Assembly: GCA_947303735.1 (NCBI GenBank)
Contig: CAMYZD010000003.1
Span: 1-46,310 of the forward strand
Origin: an uncultured Bacteroidales bacterium
GTDB taxonomy: Bacteria; Bacteroidota; Bacteroidia; Bacteroidales; P3
Direction of reading: 5' to 3'
Length of the DNA: 46,310 nt
Shown: positions 1-8,591 of the stretch, one piece after another
Numbering within the stretch: the first letter of the stretch is position 1
How the letters are laid out: every line of letters begins with the position of its first letter
Notes under the pieces: generated by a model
What the model was told of the DNA's origin: nothing
The model's input: only the letters and a program-made list of their open reading frames with translations
The model's database searches: none
Position numbers and translations under genes: made by a program

Positions 1-797
1 GTGTAGGGGTCTTTGTATTGATAGCGGAGTCGGACACCGCTCTCCACCTTGTTGACATTCTGACCACCGGCTCCACCGCTGCGGAAGGTGTCCCAGGAGA
101 GGCGCGACATGTCGACTACCACCTCGATGGTGTCATCAACCAAGGGAGTGACACTGACTGATGCAAAGGAGGTCATGCGTTTGCCCTGGGCATTGAAGGG
201 GCTGACACGTACCAGTCGGTGTACGCCAGTCTCGCTCTTGAGATATCCGAAAGCATAGTCGCCTTCAATCTGCATGGTGACGCTTTTGATGCCGGCACCT
301 TCACCATCCAAGCAGTTGGAAACAGCCACACGATAGTGATGGGTTTCAGCGTAGCGGATGTACATGCGCATCAGCATCTCTGCCCAGTCTTGTGCCTCGA
401 CTCCGCCAGCTCCGGCATTGATGGATAGAACTGCATCGAAACTATCGCTCTCGCCCTGAAGCATATTTTTCAATTCCAAAGCTTCTACAAGGGGCTGGGT
501 GATGGCAATTTGTGCAATTACCTCCTCCTCGGTCGCGTCCCCGCTATCGAAAAACTCTCCCATCACCTGCAGGTCGTCGCAGCTCTGCTGCACTTCGCGG
601 AAGGCGTCGACCCATGCTTTCCGACCTTTGATAGCCTTCATGGTCTTCTGAGCTTCCTTGGGGTCATTCCAGAAGTCTGGTGCCTCGGTCTTCTGCTCTT
701 CCTCAGCAATTTGAGCGGTGAGGGTATCAATATTCAGATAGCGGTGTAGAGCGTCTTTGCGGCTTATGAGGTCTTTGATGGTTTCGGCGGTAGTCAT
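1..797 (-). CDS. prfB: Peptide chain release factor 2 (partial, 3' end beyond window)
   Basis: Reverse-strand translation MTTAETIKDLISRKDALHRYLNIDTL...; contains SWDTFRSGGAGGQNVNKVESGVRLRY (GGQ motif). Absent from the ORF track because there is no stop inside the window. Confidence 0.95.
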   Translation of the reverse strand, partial: MTTAETIKDLISRKDALHRYLNIDTLTAQIAEEEQKTEAPDFWNDPKEAQKTMKAIKGRKAWVDAFREVQQSCDDLQVMGEFFDSGDATEEEVIAQIAITQPLVEALELKNMLQGESDSFDAVLSINAGAGGVEAQDWAEMLMRMYIRYAETHHYRVAVSNCLDGEGAGIKSVTMQIEGDYAFGYLKSETGVHRLVRVSPFNAQGKRMTSFASVSVTPLVDDTIEVVVDMSRLSWDTFRSGGAGGQNVNKVESGVRLRYQYKDPY

Positions 798-830
798 GAA
801 AATTGAGAATTGAGAATTGAAAATTGAAAT

Positions 831-1670
831 TTAGAACAGTGGGTAGATTTCGGGGCAACCGGGAGTGAAGTAGGCTGCAACGAATGCGATTATGATTAAA
901 GCGAACTTAGTCCATGAGAAGTTGTTGTGGTCGTGGTCGAAAAGGATGCTGACGGCCACGTGGAGCAGTATACCCACCACCACGCCCATGAGCAGGCTTT
1001 GCAACACTTCGTCTTGGGGTACGAGAAAGAGGTTGCATAGTGAGCCAAGTGGGGTCATCACGGCAAAAATGGAGAGTAGTGCCAGACTGCGCCAGAATCC
1101 GTAATGGTTATGCATAAACAGACCTACAAGGACTAGGGCAATGGGGATATTGTGAAGCACAATTCCATAGAGAAGTCCTTGGTGAATATCACCGTCGAGG
1201 TCTACCATAGGCATTCCCTCGAGGAAGGCATGGATGCAGAGCCCTATCAGTAGGCCTGTGACAGGATGGATGGTCGTGCTGTTGTGGCAATGTCCTGGAT
1301 GTTGGTGGTGCTCATGATGATGTTCCTCAGCCTCCTGCTCTTCAGCACAGCAAGGGCAGTGGTTGTGACCGTGCTCTGCCCCTTTTGTGAGCTGCTCCAG
1401 CAGCAACTGGATAAGAAAACCCAGCATGACGGCTGCGGCAATCTTGAAATGAATACCTGGCGTTACGAAACGATAGGGTTCATCACCTAAAAAGATATGG
1501 GGAACGAGATTAATGAAACATGAGGCAAAAAGGAAAGCTCCTCCGAAGATAGTGATGTAGTCCATTACTTTAGGACTGACATGTCGTTGGCTGGGGATGA
1601 GGGCAGCCCAGATAATGATACCAGCGATAATGAGTATGTATGCTAAAATTATAGTAGTTGACATATGCAC
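831..1670 (-). CDS. ZIP-family metal (zinc) transporter with His-rich loop
   Basis: Multi-TM; HGHNHCPCCAEEQEAEEHHHEHHQHPGHCHN loop; HAFLEGMP and HNIPIALVLVG motifs typical of ZIP permeases. Confidence 0.9.
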   Translation of the reverse strand: MHMSTTIILAYILIIAGIIIWAALIPSQRHVSPKVMDYITIFGGAFLFASCFINLVPHIFLGDEPYRFVTPGIHFKIAAAVMLGFLIQLLLEQLTKGAEHGHNHCPCCAEEQEAEEHHHEHHQHPGHCHNSTTIHPVTGLLIGLCIHAFLEGMPMVDLDGDIHQGLLYGIVLHNIPIALVLVGLFMHNHYGFWRSLALLSIFAVMTPLGSLCNLFLVPQDEVLQSLLMGVVVGILLHVAVSILFDHDHNNFSWTKFALIIIAFVAAYFTPGCPEIYPLF

Positions 1671-1679
1671 ATAAAAAAA

Positions 1680-1775
1680 GGGTAAGCTGTTTATATCGCA
1701 CCGCTACAACCAAACACCCTTGCTGTATTCCTACCCTGGGGGATTCAATGGGAGCTGGTCGTATAAGACTTACCC
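1680..1775 (-). ncRNA. ffs: Small bacterial signal recognition particle RNA (4.5S-like)
   Basis: Minus strand GGGTAAGTC...CCAGGGTAGGAATACAGCAAGG...GCTTACCC; GTA-GGAA-TAC apical tetraloop flanked by AGG/AGCA asymmetric loop as in SRP helix 8; closing stem GGGTAAG/CTTACCC followed by a T run. Confidence 0.9.
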
Positions 1776-1781
1776 AATTGC

Positions 1782-1815
1782 AAAAGTACTATTTTTTTTG
1801 TAATTGACAAGAAAA
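1782..1815 (-). promoter_or_regulatory. Bacteroidetes-type promoter of the SRP RNA
   Basis: Minus strand TTG-N19-TACTTTTG (Bacteroidetes -33 / -7 TAnnTTTG), just upstream of the RNA 5' end. Confidence 0.7.
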
Positions 1816-1851
1816 AAAATGTATTACTTTCAGTAGTGTCTGATTCAGTGT

Positions 1852-1880
1852 GTGTTAAAATATCGTCCCCTGTAGGACGA
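1852..1880 (-). terminator. Putative intrinsic terminator after mltG
   Basis: Minus strand TCGTCC-TACAGG-GGACGA followed by TATTTT. Confidence 0.45.
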
Positions 1881-1955
1881 AAGCCATGTGATTTGGGTGA
1901 ATGGCAATAAGGAATCCCATTTTTGAAGTAATCGTGGTAGGTGAAGTAAGAGAGG

Positions 1956-2969
1956 TTAGTGAATGTTTTTGTCATTCAGTGATTTGTGGAATTTGCGGGC
2001 GTTGGCTATGTGTTCTTCGGGAGTGGAGGCAAAGTTGTGACGGCCGCTGAAATCCTCTTTAGCACAGAAATATAGGTAGTGTGTTGGCTTGTTTGCAAGA
2101 ACGGCATCTACCGATGAGGCAGAGGGGATGCAGATAGGTCCAGGAGGCAATCCGGCATGCTGGTAGGTGTTGTAAGGACTGTCAGTCTTCAGCATGTCGC
2201 CTTTGATGCGGCGTATGGTGAAGTCGCCTATTGCATATTTGACAGTCGGGTCTGCTTGTAGCGCCATACCAATACGTAGGCGGTTAAGGTAGACCGATGC
2301 GATGTCGGCCTTCTCCTCATTGCAGTTGGTCTCTTCTTCCACAATAGAGGCGATGGTCAGCACCTGTTGGCGGGTGAGCCCTAGGTCTGGTAGTTTGTTG
2401 TCGCGCTCTTTCCAAAACCGCTCGTACTCTGTAGACATACGTTCAACCAAGCCAGTGGGCGAGGTGGTCCAATATACCTCATAGGTGTTTTGTGGGAATA
2501 GCCCTATGATGGATTGCGGGGTGAGGCTGTACTGAGCACAGAAGTTTGAGTCGTTAAGCAGGACAAGCAGGCTGTCGGCTTCAAATTGCAATTTGGTGCC
2601 GAGGAATTGGCATAGGTCCTTCAGGGTACGATGCTTATTAATGGTGATACGTACAGGGTCTTGATTCCCAGAGTATATTTTCTGTACTAAAGAGAGTGTC
2701 CGCATGTTAGGTTCTAGTACGTAGCTGCCGCATTTTACGTGTCGGTTCAGTCCGCGTAGCTTTGCTATGAGGTTGAACGCGGTGTGAGAGTGTAGGCAAT
2801 GGTGGGCGTCAAGGGTATCAAGAAGGGCAGCGTAGTCAGAGCCTTCAGGGAGGTAAATGCGGGTAGGTTCGTCGACGGCAATACGCTGGTTGACTGTTCC
2901 GATTGCGAATCCGATAGACAATCCGACAAGAATACAGATGGAGATAACGATGATACGGATGCGTTTCAT
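1956..2969 (-). CDS. mltG: Endolytic transglycosylase MltG (YceG-like)
   Basis: N-terminal TM; ASIVEEETNCNEEKADIASVYLNRLRIGMALQADPTVKYA motif. Confidence 0.95.
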   Translation of the reverse strand: MKRIRIIVISICILVGLSIGFAIGTVNQRIAVDEPTRIYLPEGSDYAALLDTLDAHHCLHSHTAFNLIAKLRGLNRHVKCGSYVLEPNMRTLSLVQKIYSGNQDPVRITINKHRTLKDLCQFLGTKLQFEADSLLVLLNDSNFCAQYSLTPQSIIGLFPQNTYEVYWTTSPTGLVERMSTEYERFWKERDNKLPDLGLTRQQVLTIASIVEEETNCNEEKADIASVYLNRLRIGMALQADPTVKYAIGDFTIRRIKGDMLKTDSPYNTYQHAGLPPGPICIPSASSVDAVLANKPTHYLYFCAKEDFSGRHNFASTPEEHIANARKFHKSLNDKNIH

Positions 2970-2972
2970 AGC

Positions 2973-3359
2973 TTAGTTTAGAATTAGTTGGTAACGGTAA
3001 GTGTCGATATAATGGTTAGAACGTACCACCCAGTCGCGAAGAGTGGCGCAGTGCTGATATCCAGCCCGCTGGAAGATGTTGATACTTGGAGTGTTGGTGG
3101 CAGCAATGTCTGCGTAGACCTGATGTAAGGAGGTGTTTTCTATACAGAATTTACTTAGAGCTTGAATCATGATAGTGCCATATCCCTGCCTGCGGTATTC
3201 GTTAGATACTACCAGTCCCACTGCCGCACGGCGGTTGACGGGGTCATAATTGTATAACTCTACGCACCCTACGGGGGTGTTGGGTCGATCGTCAGGATAG
3301 GCATAGAGTTTGAGTTCTCCAGATGATAGTGAGGTATTTGGGAGGGCTTTCAGTTGCAT
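2973..3359 (-). CDS. GNAT-family N-acetyltransferase
   Basis: VGLVVSNEYRRQGYGTIMIQAL acetyl-CoA binding motif; NIFQRAGYQ. Confidence 0.85.
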   Translation of the reverse strand: MQLKALPNTSLSSGELKLYAYPDDRPNTPVGCVELYNYDPVNRRAAVGLVVSNEYRRQGYGTIMIQALSKFCIENTSLHQVYADIAATNTPSINIFQRAGYQHCATLRDWVVRSNHYIDTYRYQLILN

Positions 3360-3381
3360 ATTAATGATGGGTAATGGGTTG

Positions 3382-5439
3382 TTAGCTGATTTTGTCCCAG
3401 TGGGGGAGGTGACTATGGTTCTGAATGTATTGTAGCAGGATGTGGTTTTCGGGGCGTTGAAGGTCGGGGTCGGTTTTTAGGAGGTTGTTCACCTCGTCAC
3501 GTGTGGCGCAAACGAGCGGCTCGTCGTCGACGAGGTCGGCCATCTTCAGGTCGAGCATTCCACTTTGTTGCAATCCTTGTAGGTCTCCGGGACCTCTTAG
3601 TCGCAGGTCGGCTTCGGCAATGGCAAATCCATCTGAAGTGTTGCACATGGTCTGGATGCGTTGCTTGCTAGTATGGCTCAAGTCGTTCTTGGTCATAAGA
3701 ATGCAATAGGACTTTCCACCACCACGTCCCACGCGTCCCCTGAGCTGGTGCAGTTGGCTCAACCCGAATCGTTCGGCATTTTCGATGACCATAACGGTGG
3801 CATTGGGCACATCGACCCCCACTTCGATGACAGTGGTGGAGACCATGATGTGAGTCTCACCCCGCTTAAAGCGGTCCATCTCGTAGGCTTTGGCTTCGGC
3901 GGGCATCTGCCCGTGGACGATGCTGAGTTGGTATTGCGGCTGGGGAAAACTGCGGGAGAGGCTCTCATATCCGTCCATCAAGTCTTTGAGGTCAAGGCTT
4001 TCGCTCTCGTTGATAAGCGGGTAGACTACATAGACCTGTCGCCCTTTAGCAATCTCCTTTTGCATGAAATGGAATAGTTGGGAGCGATTGGCATCGGTGC
4101 CGTGGGTGGTGACTACTGGTTGGCGTCCGGGGGGCAATTCGTCTATAATCGAACAGTCGAGGTCGGCATAGAGTGTCATTGCCAGTGTGCGAGGAATAGG
4201 AGTGGCAGTCATGACTAGGATATGGGGCGGTATAGTGCTCTTGCCCCATAGTTTTGCACGTTGCTCCACTCCGAAGCGGTGTTGCTCGTCGATGACCACA
4301 TAACCCAGTTGTTGGAACTGAACGTCGGGTTCAATCAGGGCGTGTGTCCCAATCAGTATGTCAATCTCGCCGATGGCGAGCCTTTGTTTTATCTTCTTTT
4401 TCTGGCTTGCCTTGAGTGACCCTACCAACAACTCTACTTGTATGTTTTGGTTGGCCAAGTACTTCTGAAAGTTGGTAAAGTGTTGGGTCGCCAATATCTC
4501 TGTGGGAGCCATTAGGCAGGCTTGGCATTGATTGTCAAGGGCTATAAGGATGGTGAGCAGTGCTACCAAGGTTTTCCCACTTCCCACGTCGCCCTGTAGC
4601 AGGCGGTTCATCTGTCTGCCGCTACGCATATCACTCCGAATCTCTTTGATGACACGTTTCTGTGCGTTTGTCAAGGGGAAAGGGAGATGCTCGTTGTAGA
4701 AGGTATTGAAATGGCTTCCGATAGAGCCAAACACTCGTCCTACCGAGTGTTGCTTTCGGGCTATCCGGCTATATTGGTAGTCCAGTTGATGGTAGAAAAG
4801 CTCCTCGAATTTCACTCTCAGAATGGCCTGTTGCCACTCTTCCATTGTGTTGGGGTAGTGAATCTTCCGAAGGGTAGTGCTGCGGTCGAGGAGATGATAT
4901 TTCTGTACGAATTGGGCTGGAAGTGTCTCGGGCAGTTCTTTGGGAATATGTTGCAGCAGGGTGCTGGTGATGCGGGCAATGGTCTTGGTCCCTAGACCTC
5001 GGTTCTTGGCTTTTTCGGTAGTGCGGTAGATAGGCAGAAAGGCATGGACAGGACCTTCGTCGTATAAAGAGGAGGCTTCTAAGTCGGGATGAACCAGCTG
5101 GAGGGTAGAACCATAAAGGGAAGGTTTTCCCATGACATTGTAGACGGTGCCCGGTCGTAAGGACTCCTTTATCCATTTGATTCCTTGGAACCACACTAGC
5201 GTCATAGTACCTGTTCCGTCAGTAAAGGAGGCCTCTAGGCGAGTAGAATGTCCCGAGGTAATGGTGTGCAGGTCGCTGATGCGTCCACGGAACACGAGGT
5301 AGGGCTCCTCACTGTTGAAATTGTCAATGGTGCTGACATGCGAGCGGTCCACTACCCTAAAGGGGAAATAATGGAGGAGGTCGCCATAAGTATGTATGTC
5401 GAATTCCTTGGCAAGGATATCGGCCTTCTGTGGTCCCAC
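3382..5439 (-). CDS. recG: ATP-dependent DNA helicase RecG (start uncertain, likely upstream of 5439)
   Basis: LLQGDVGSGKTLVA, DEQHRFGVEQR, MTATPIPRTLA, QLRGRVGRGG motifs; wedge/OB N-terminal domain. Confidence 0.95.
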   Translation of the reverse strand: MGPQKADILAKEFDIHTYGDLLHYFPFRVVDRSHVSTIDNFNSEEPYLVFRGRISDLHTITSGHSTRLEASFTDGTGTMTLVWFQGIKWIKESLRPGTVYNVMGKPSLYGSTLQLVHPDLEASSLYDEGPVHAFLPIYRTTEKAKNRGLGTKTIARITSTLLQHIPKELPETLPAQFVQKYHLLDRSTTLRKIHYPNTMEEWQQAILRVKFEELFYHQLDYQYSRIARKQHSVGRVFGSIGSHFNTFYNEHLPFPLTNAQKRVIKEIRSDMRSGRQMNRLLQGDVGSGKTLVALLTILIALDNQCQACLMAPTEILATQHFTNFQKYLANQNIQVELLVGSLKASQKKKIKQRLAIGEIDILIGTHALIEPDVQFQQLGYVVIDEQHRFGVEQRAKLWGKSTIPPHILVMTATPIPRTLAMTLYADLDCSIIDELPPGRQPVVTTHGTDANRSQLFHFMQKEIAKGRQVYVVYPLINESESLDLKDLMDGYESLSRSFPQPQYQLSIVHGQMPAEAKAYEMDRFKRGETHIMVSTTVIEVGVDVPNATVMVIENAERFGLSQLHQLRGRVGRGGGKSYCILMTKNDLSHTSKQRIQTMCNTSDGFAIAEADLRLRGPGDLQGLQQSGMLDLKMADLVDDEPLVCATRDEVNNLLKTDPDLQRPENHILLQYIQNHSHLPHWDKIS

Positions 5440-5476
5440 GCCTTTAAGGAATGAGACTGAGGTGTCGAGTATGGAG

Positions 5477-5917
5477 CTAGTGTTGTTGATGGGGGTCGGT
5501 TTGAGGGTGGGCGAGGCGCTCTCGCTCCAAGGTGGAACTGATGTCTTGATGTTCTATGTCGGCAAGTAGGATGACGGTCTCGATGCTAGGGTCGAGGGTG
5601 TGGTTCACGGCGGCGATGGTCTGTTCATAGATGAGGTCTTTCTCGTTACGTATGCCACGCAGGATGAATGAGGCTCCTAGTCTATGACAGAGGTCAACCG
5701 TCATGTCGGAATAGGTGAGAGCTTCAATACGAGGCTCGTCAGGGAAGAAGTCAAGCGCTAAGCGAAGCCGTTCCTCGGGTGAGAACATATATTGTTTCTC
5801 TGTGTTGACACCGATGGCTATCACTATTCGGTCGAATAGCTGCAATCCTCGGCGGACTATCGCCTCGTGTCCCCGAGTGAAGGGGTCGAACGAACCTGGG
5901 AATATGGCCTTTTTCAT
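5477..5917 (-). CDS. coaD: Phosphopantetheine adenylyltransferase
   Basis: MKKAIFPGSFDPFTRGHEAIVRRGL; ILRGIRNEKDLIYEQTIAAVN; start moved from track 6043 to ATG at 5917. Confidence 0.93.
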   Translation of the reverse strand: MKKAIFPGSFDPFTRGHEAIVRRGLQLFDRIVIAIGVNTEKQYMFSPEERLRLALDFFPDEPRIEALTYSDMTVDLCHRLGASFILRGIRNEKDLIYEQTIAAVNHTLDPSIETVILLADIEHQDISSTLERERLAHPQTDPHQQH

Positions 5918-6594
5918 CTTCTTCTCTTGTGGGTTCTGGTGTAGGAGGGGGAGTCCTCGCCAAACTGCCAGATAAGGCGGAAGGCAATGGATGAGCCGTA
6001 GAAGTTGTTGGAGTGGGTATTGCCAGCAAACTGGTATTTCCAATTGCGTTTAATCGGAATCATGGAATACTGGTAGCGTGCACTGAATTGAAGATTCTTC
6101 CAGATGGCGAATCGGAATTCAATAGAGGGGGCTATATCGTTTTTCAAGAAGGTCATGTCGGTAGTGTCGGGGATAAAGTACATGGGATTGTAAACAATGG
6201 TCCCGTGTGGCTGGCTCACCAATCGGCTATAAACGATTCCAGCTCCTATTTGCAGTCCTCCGTAGGGGTCGCGGAAGAAGAGTGCTATAGGGATATCGAC
6301 GTAATGGAGATTCAGGGTGATATTATAGAAGTTCTCATTGTTAAACTTGTGGTTACTGATGCCTCGGCAGGAGTAGTCGGTCTCGATGGCTAGGCTCAGC
6401 CTGTCATAGTCGTCAAGATTGGCGATTACACCCACTCCGCCAGTGAGGCCCCAGTGGTTGAATCCCTTTAGTTCGTCTCCTTCTACCTGCGAGGTGATAG
6501 CTCCGCCCAAAGCATAGGCATGTATGCGTTGGGCCTGCAGGGTAGAGGTGGCGAAGGCCATTATCAATAGTAGCAGTGTCAGTTTGAAGTTCAT
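5914..6594 (-). CDS. Outer-membrane beta-barrel protein (porin/PorT-like)
   Basis: Signal peptide MNFKLTLLLLIMAFATSTLQAQ; alternating barrel strands; ATGA overlap with coaD. Confidence 0.7.
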   Translation of the reverse strand: MNFKLTLLLLIMAFATSTLQAQRIHAYALGGAITSQVEGDELKGFNHWGLTGGVGVIANLDDYDRLSLAIETDYSCRGISNHKFNNENFYNITLNLHYVDIPIALFFRDPYGGLQIGAGIVYSRLVSQPHGTIVYNPMYFIPDTTDMTFLKNDIAPSIEFRFAIWKNLQFSARYQYSMIPIKRNWKYQFAGNTHSNNFYGSSIAFRLIWQFGEDSPSYTRTHKRRR

Positions 6595-6599
6595 GTAAG

Positions 6600-8591
6600 C
6601 TAGATGTTGAAGAGATTAGTAAAGAGGATTTGCATGTCGGTAGTTAGTTTGTAGTTGCGTAGATAACGCAGATGCAGTCGTTGCTTGAGTTCGGGGCTGA
6701 TGGTGGCAGCACGGCGTGGGAGCGCATCTTCGGGGGCAAAGATACCGTTGCGTGTATGCGTGTTGGTCACGCCTACCCAACTCTTTTTACCTATCAGTAC
6801 CTGCCAACAGTGGGTGTAATAGTCTCTCTTGTGCCGCTGGAAAGGAAGCAATAGTGGTGAGAATAGCAGTAGTAGAAAAGAGGTCCAAATGTCGAACAGG
6901 CGTTTGTTGCGGCGATTGAGGGGGTCGGCAATGGTGCGGATTTCCTCGGTGTAGAGGTCTTCTGCCCTGTGGATGCTGTCGCTGCCAATGATGAAGTCGC
7001 TGTCGGTCGGAGCTATCTTGTACTCCACCTGTCGGTGTTTGCCGGGCAAGTCTCCCAACTGAGTCATTAGGTTGATGATTGCCTGAATGGGGAGGTCTTT
7101 GCTACAGAACACTACTTCATCGGCATTGTAGTATCGTATGGTGTCGTTCAGCCTTCTTACGTCGGGGCAGGCATCGACCAAAGTCTCAATCTGTGTGCCT
7201 CCGAGCGACTGGTAAAGCTGGCTCACGCGGGCTACTTCCTCTTCTCCTCCTACAATGATGCAGGAGCGTGTGCGTAAGGGGCGCAGATTGTAGCCGGGCA
7301 CTTTCATCAGGCTCAACAAGCCACGAATACCCAAAGTGGAAAGCAGGGTCCATGCGCATCCTAGTAACAGCAAAGCTCGTGAGTATCGCTGACTTTCGTC
7401 AAGTAGTGAATAAAAGACCAACAACAGACCTGTGCCAATGGCCATCCCTTTAAGTATACGGCTGGGACGTACAGGTTTTTCGTATCCTCCATACAGCCAG
7501 CTCAGCAGCATCAGGACAAGAATATATATGGGTATTATCACCCATGTGTACTGAGGTGGGTAATACGCCGCATTGGCGGCCCAACGGGTTGCCCACAAAT
7601 ATTTGATGGTCACAAAGCCACCGAAGGCCACTGCAAAATCAAGTGCAGGCAGCGCCACTGCCCTTATCACCCTCTGTAACCATGCTAGGCAGGCTCTTGT
7701 CCAGATGGCTAGCCTGAGGAGCAGGTTGAACCATCGTGCCTTACTGTCGGTAAAGTAGTGTTGTACGAATATTGCCATGGCGTTGTAGAATGTATACACA
7801 TAGTTCATACTGCCATGCTTCGTACTCTCTCCTTTGTAGTGTATGATACGGGCTGAGGGGTAATAGTAGTTCTCGAATCCCGCCATCTTGATTCGCCACG
7901 AGAAGTCGATGTCCTCGCCATACATGAAATAGGACTCATCGAGCAGCCCTACTTTATCCAGAGCCTTTCGGCTAATCATAAGGAATGCGCCGGGGAGGAT
8001 GTCGATAGGGTTGGTCTCCTGGTCGTCGAGGTGCCCCATGTAGTAGGCTGCAATGCGTGGATGGTGGGGAAACAGGCGTATCAGTCCGCTGATTTTGTAA
8101 AAGGCAGCAGCAGGGGAGGGAAAACCTCGTTTGCTCTCCTTGAGATAGGTGCCCTCGCCATTGACCATCTTCACTCCTAGCCCTCCGCAGTCGGGATGTG
8201 AGGCAAAGAATGCCACACATTGGCGGAAAGTGTCGCGTTCTACCACCGTGTCGGGATTCAGAAGCAGCACTAGGTCTTTCGTCGCAGTGTCTGAGTCTCG
8301 ACTGCTATTAGGAGTCTCCATGATGAGGCGTAAGGCCTGGTTGTTGGCACGGGCAAAGCCCACATTGTCATGGTTGGCAATGAGGTGAACCTCAGGGAAG
8401 CGTTCCCTGACCATCTCGACCGAACCATCGACCGAGGCGTTGTCCACCACGTATACCTCCAGGTCAATGGGGGCTTCGTCGGCGTTGCCATGCTCTCCCT
8501 CTACTTCCAGGTCGGAGGAAAAAACCGACTCCAGGCACTGCTCGAGGAAGTATTTGACGTTATAGTTGACTATGACTATACTGAGCCTCAC
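6600..8591 (-). CDS. GT2 glycosyltransferase fused to a membrane region and a degenerate sugar-transferase-like C-terminus
   Basis: MRLSIVIVNYNVKYFLEQCLESV...LLLNPDTVV...FMYGEDIDFSWR (GT2); then TM helices, a CIIVGGEEEVARV Rossmann-like start and a RRNKRLFDIWTSFLLLL segment. Confidence 0.8.
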   Translation of the reverse strand: MRLSIVIVNYNVKYFLEQCLESVFSSDLEVEGEHGNADEAPIDLEVYVVDNASVDGSVEMVRERFPEVHLIANHDNVGFARANNQALRLIMETPNSSRDSDTATKDLVLLLNPDTVVERDTFRQCVAFFASHPDCGGLGVKMVNGEGTYLKESKRGFPSPAAAFYKISGLIRLFPHHPRIAAYYMGHLDDQETNPIDILPGAFLMISRKALDKVGLLDESYFMYGEDIDFSWRIKMAGFENYYYPSARIIHYKGESTKHGSMNYVYTFYNAMAIFVQHYFTDSKARWFNLLLRLAIWTRACLAWLQRVIRAVALPALDFAVAFGGFVTIKYLWATRWAANAAYYPPQYTWVIIPIYILVLMLLSWLYGGYEKPVRPSRILKGMAIGTGLLLVFYSLLDESQRYSRALLLLGCAWTLLSTLGIRGLLSLMKVPGYNLRPLRTRSCIIVGGEEEVARVSQLYQSLGGTQIETLVDACPDVRRLNDTIRYYNADEVVFCSKDLPIQAIINLMTQLGDLPGKHRQVEYKIAPTDSDFIIGSDSIHRAEDLYTEEIRTIADPLNRRNKRLFDIWTSFLLLLFSPLLLPFQRHKRDYYTHCWQVLIGKKSWVGVTNTHTRNGIFAPEDALPRRAATISPELKQRLHLRYLRNYKLTTDMQILFTNLFNI

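Noticed and set aside
1745-1975. 76-aa minus-strand ORF
   Set aside because: Covers the SRP RNA promoter and the mltG terminator; no plausible product.
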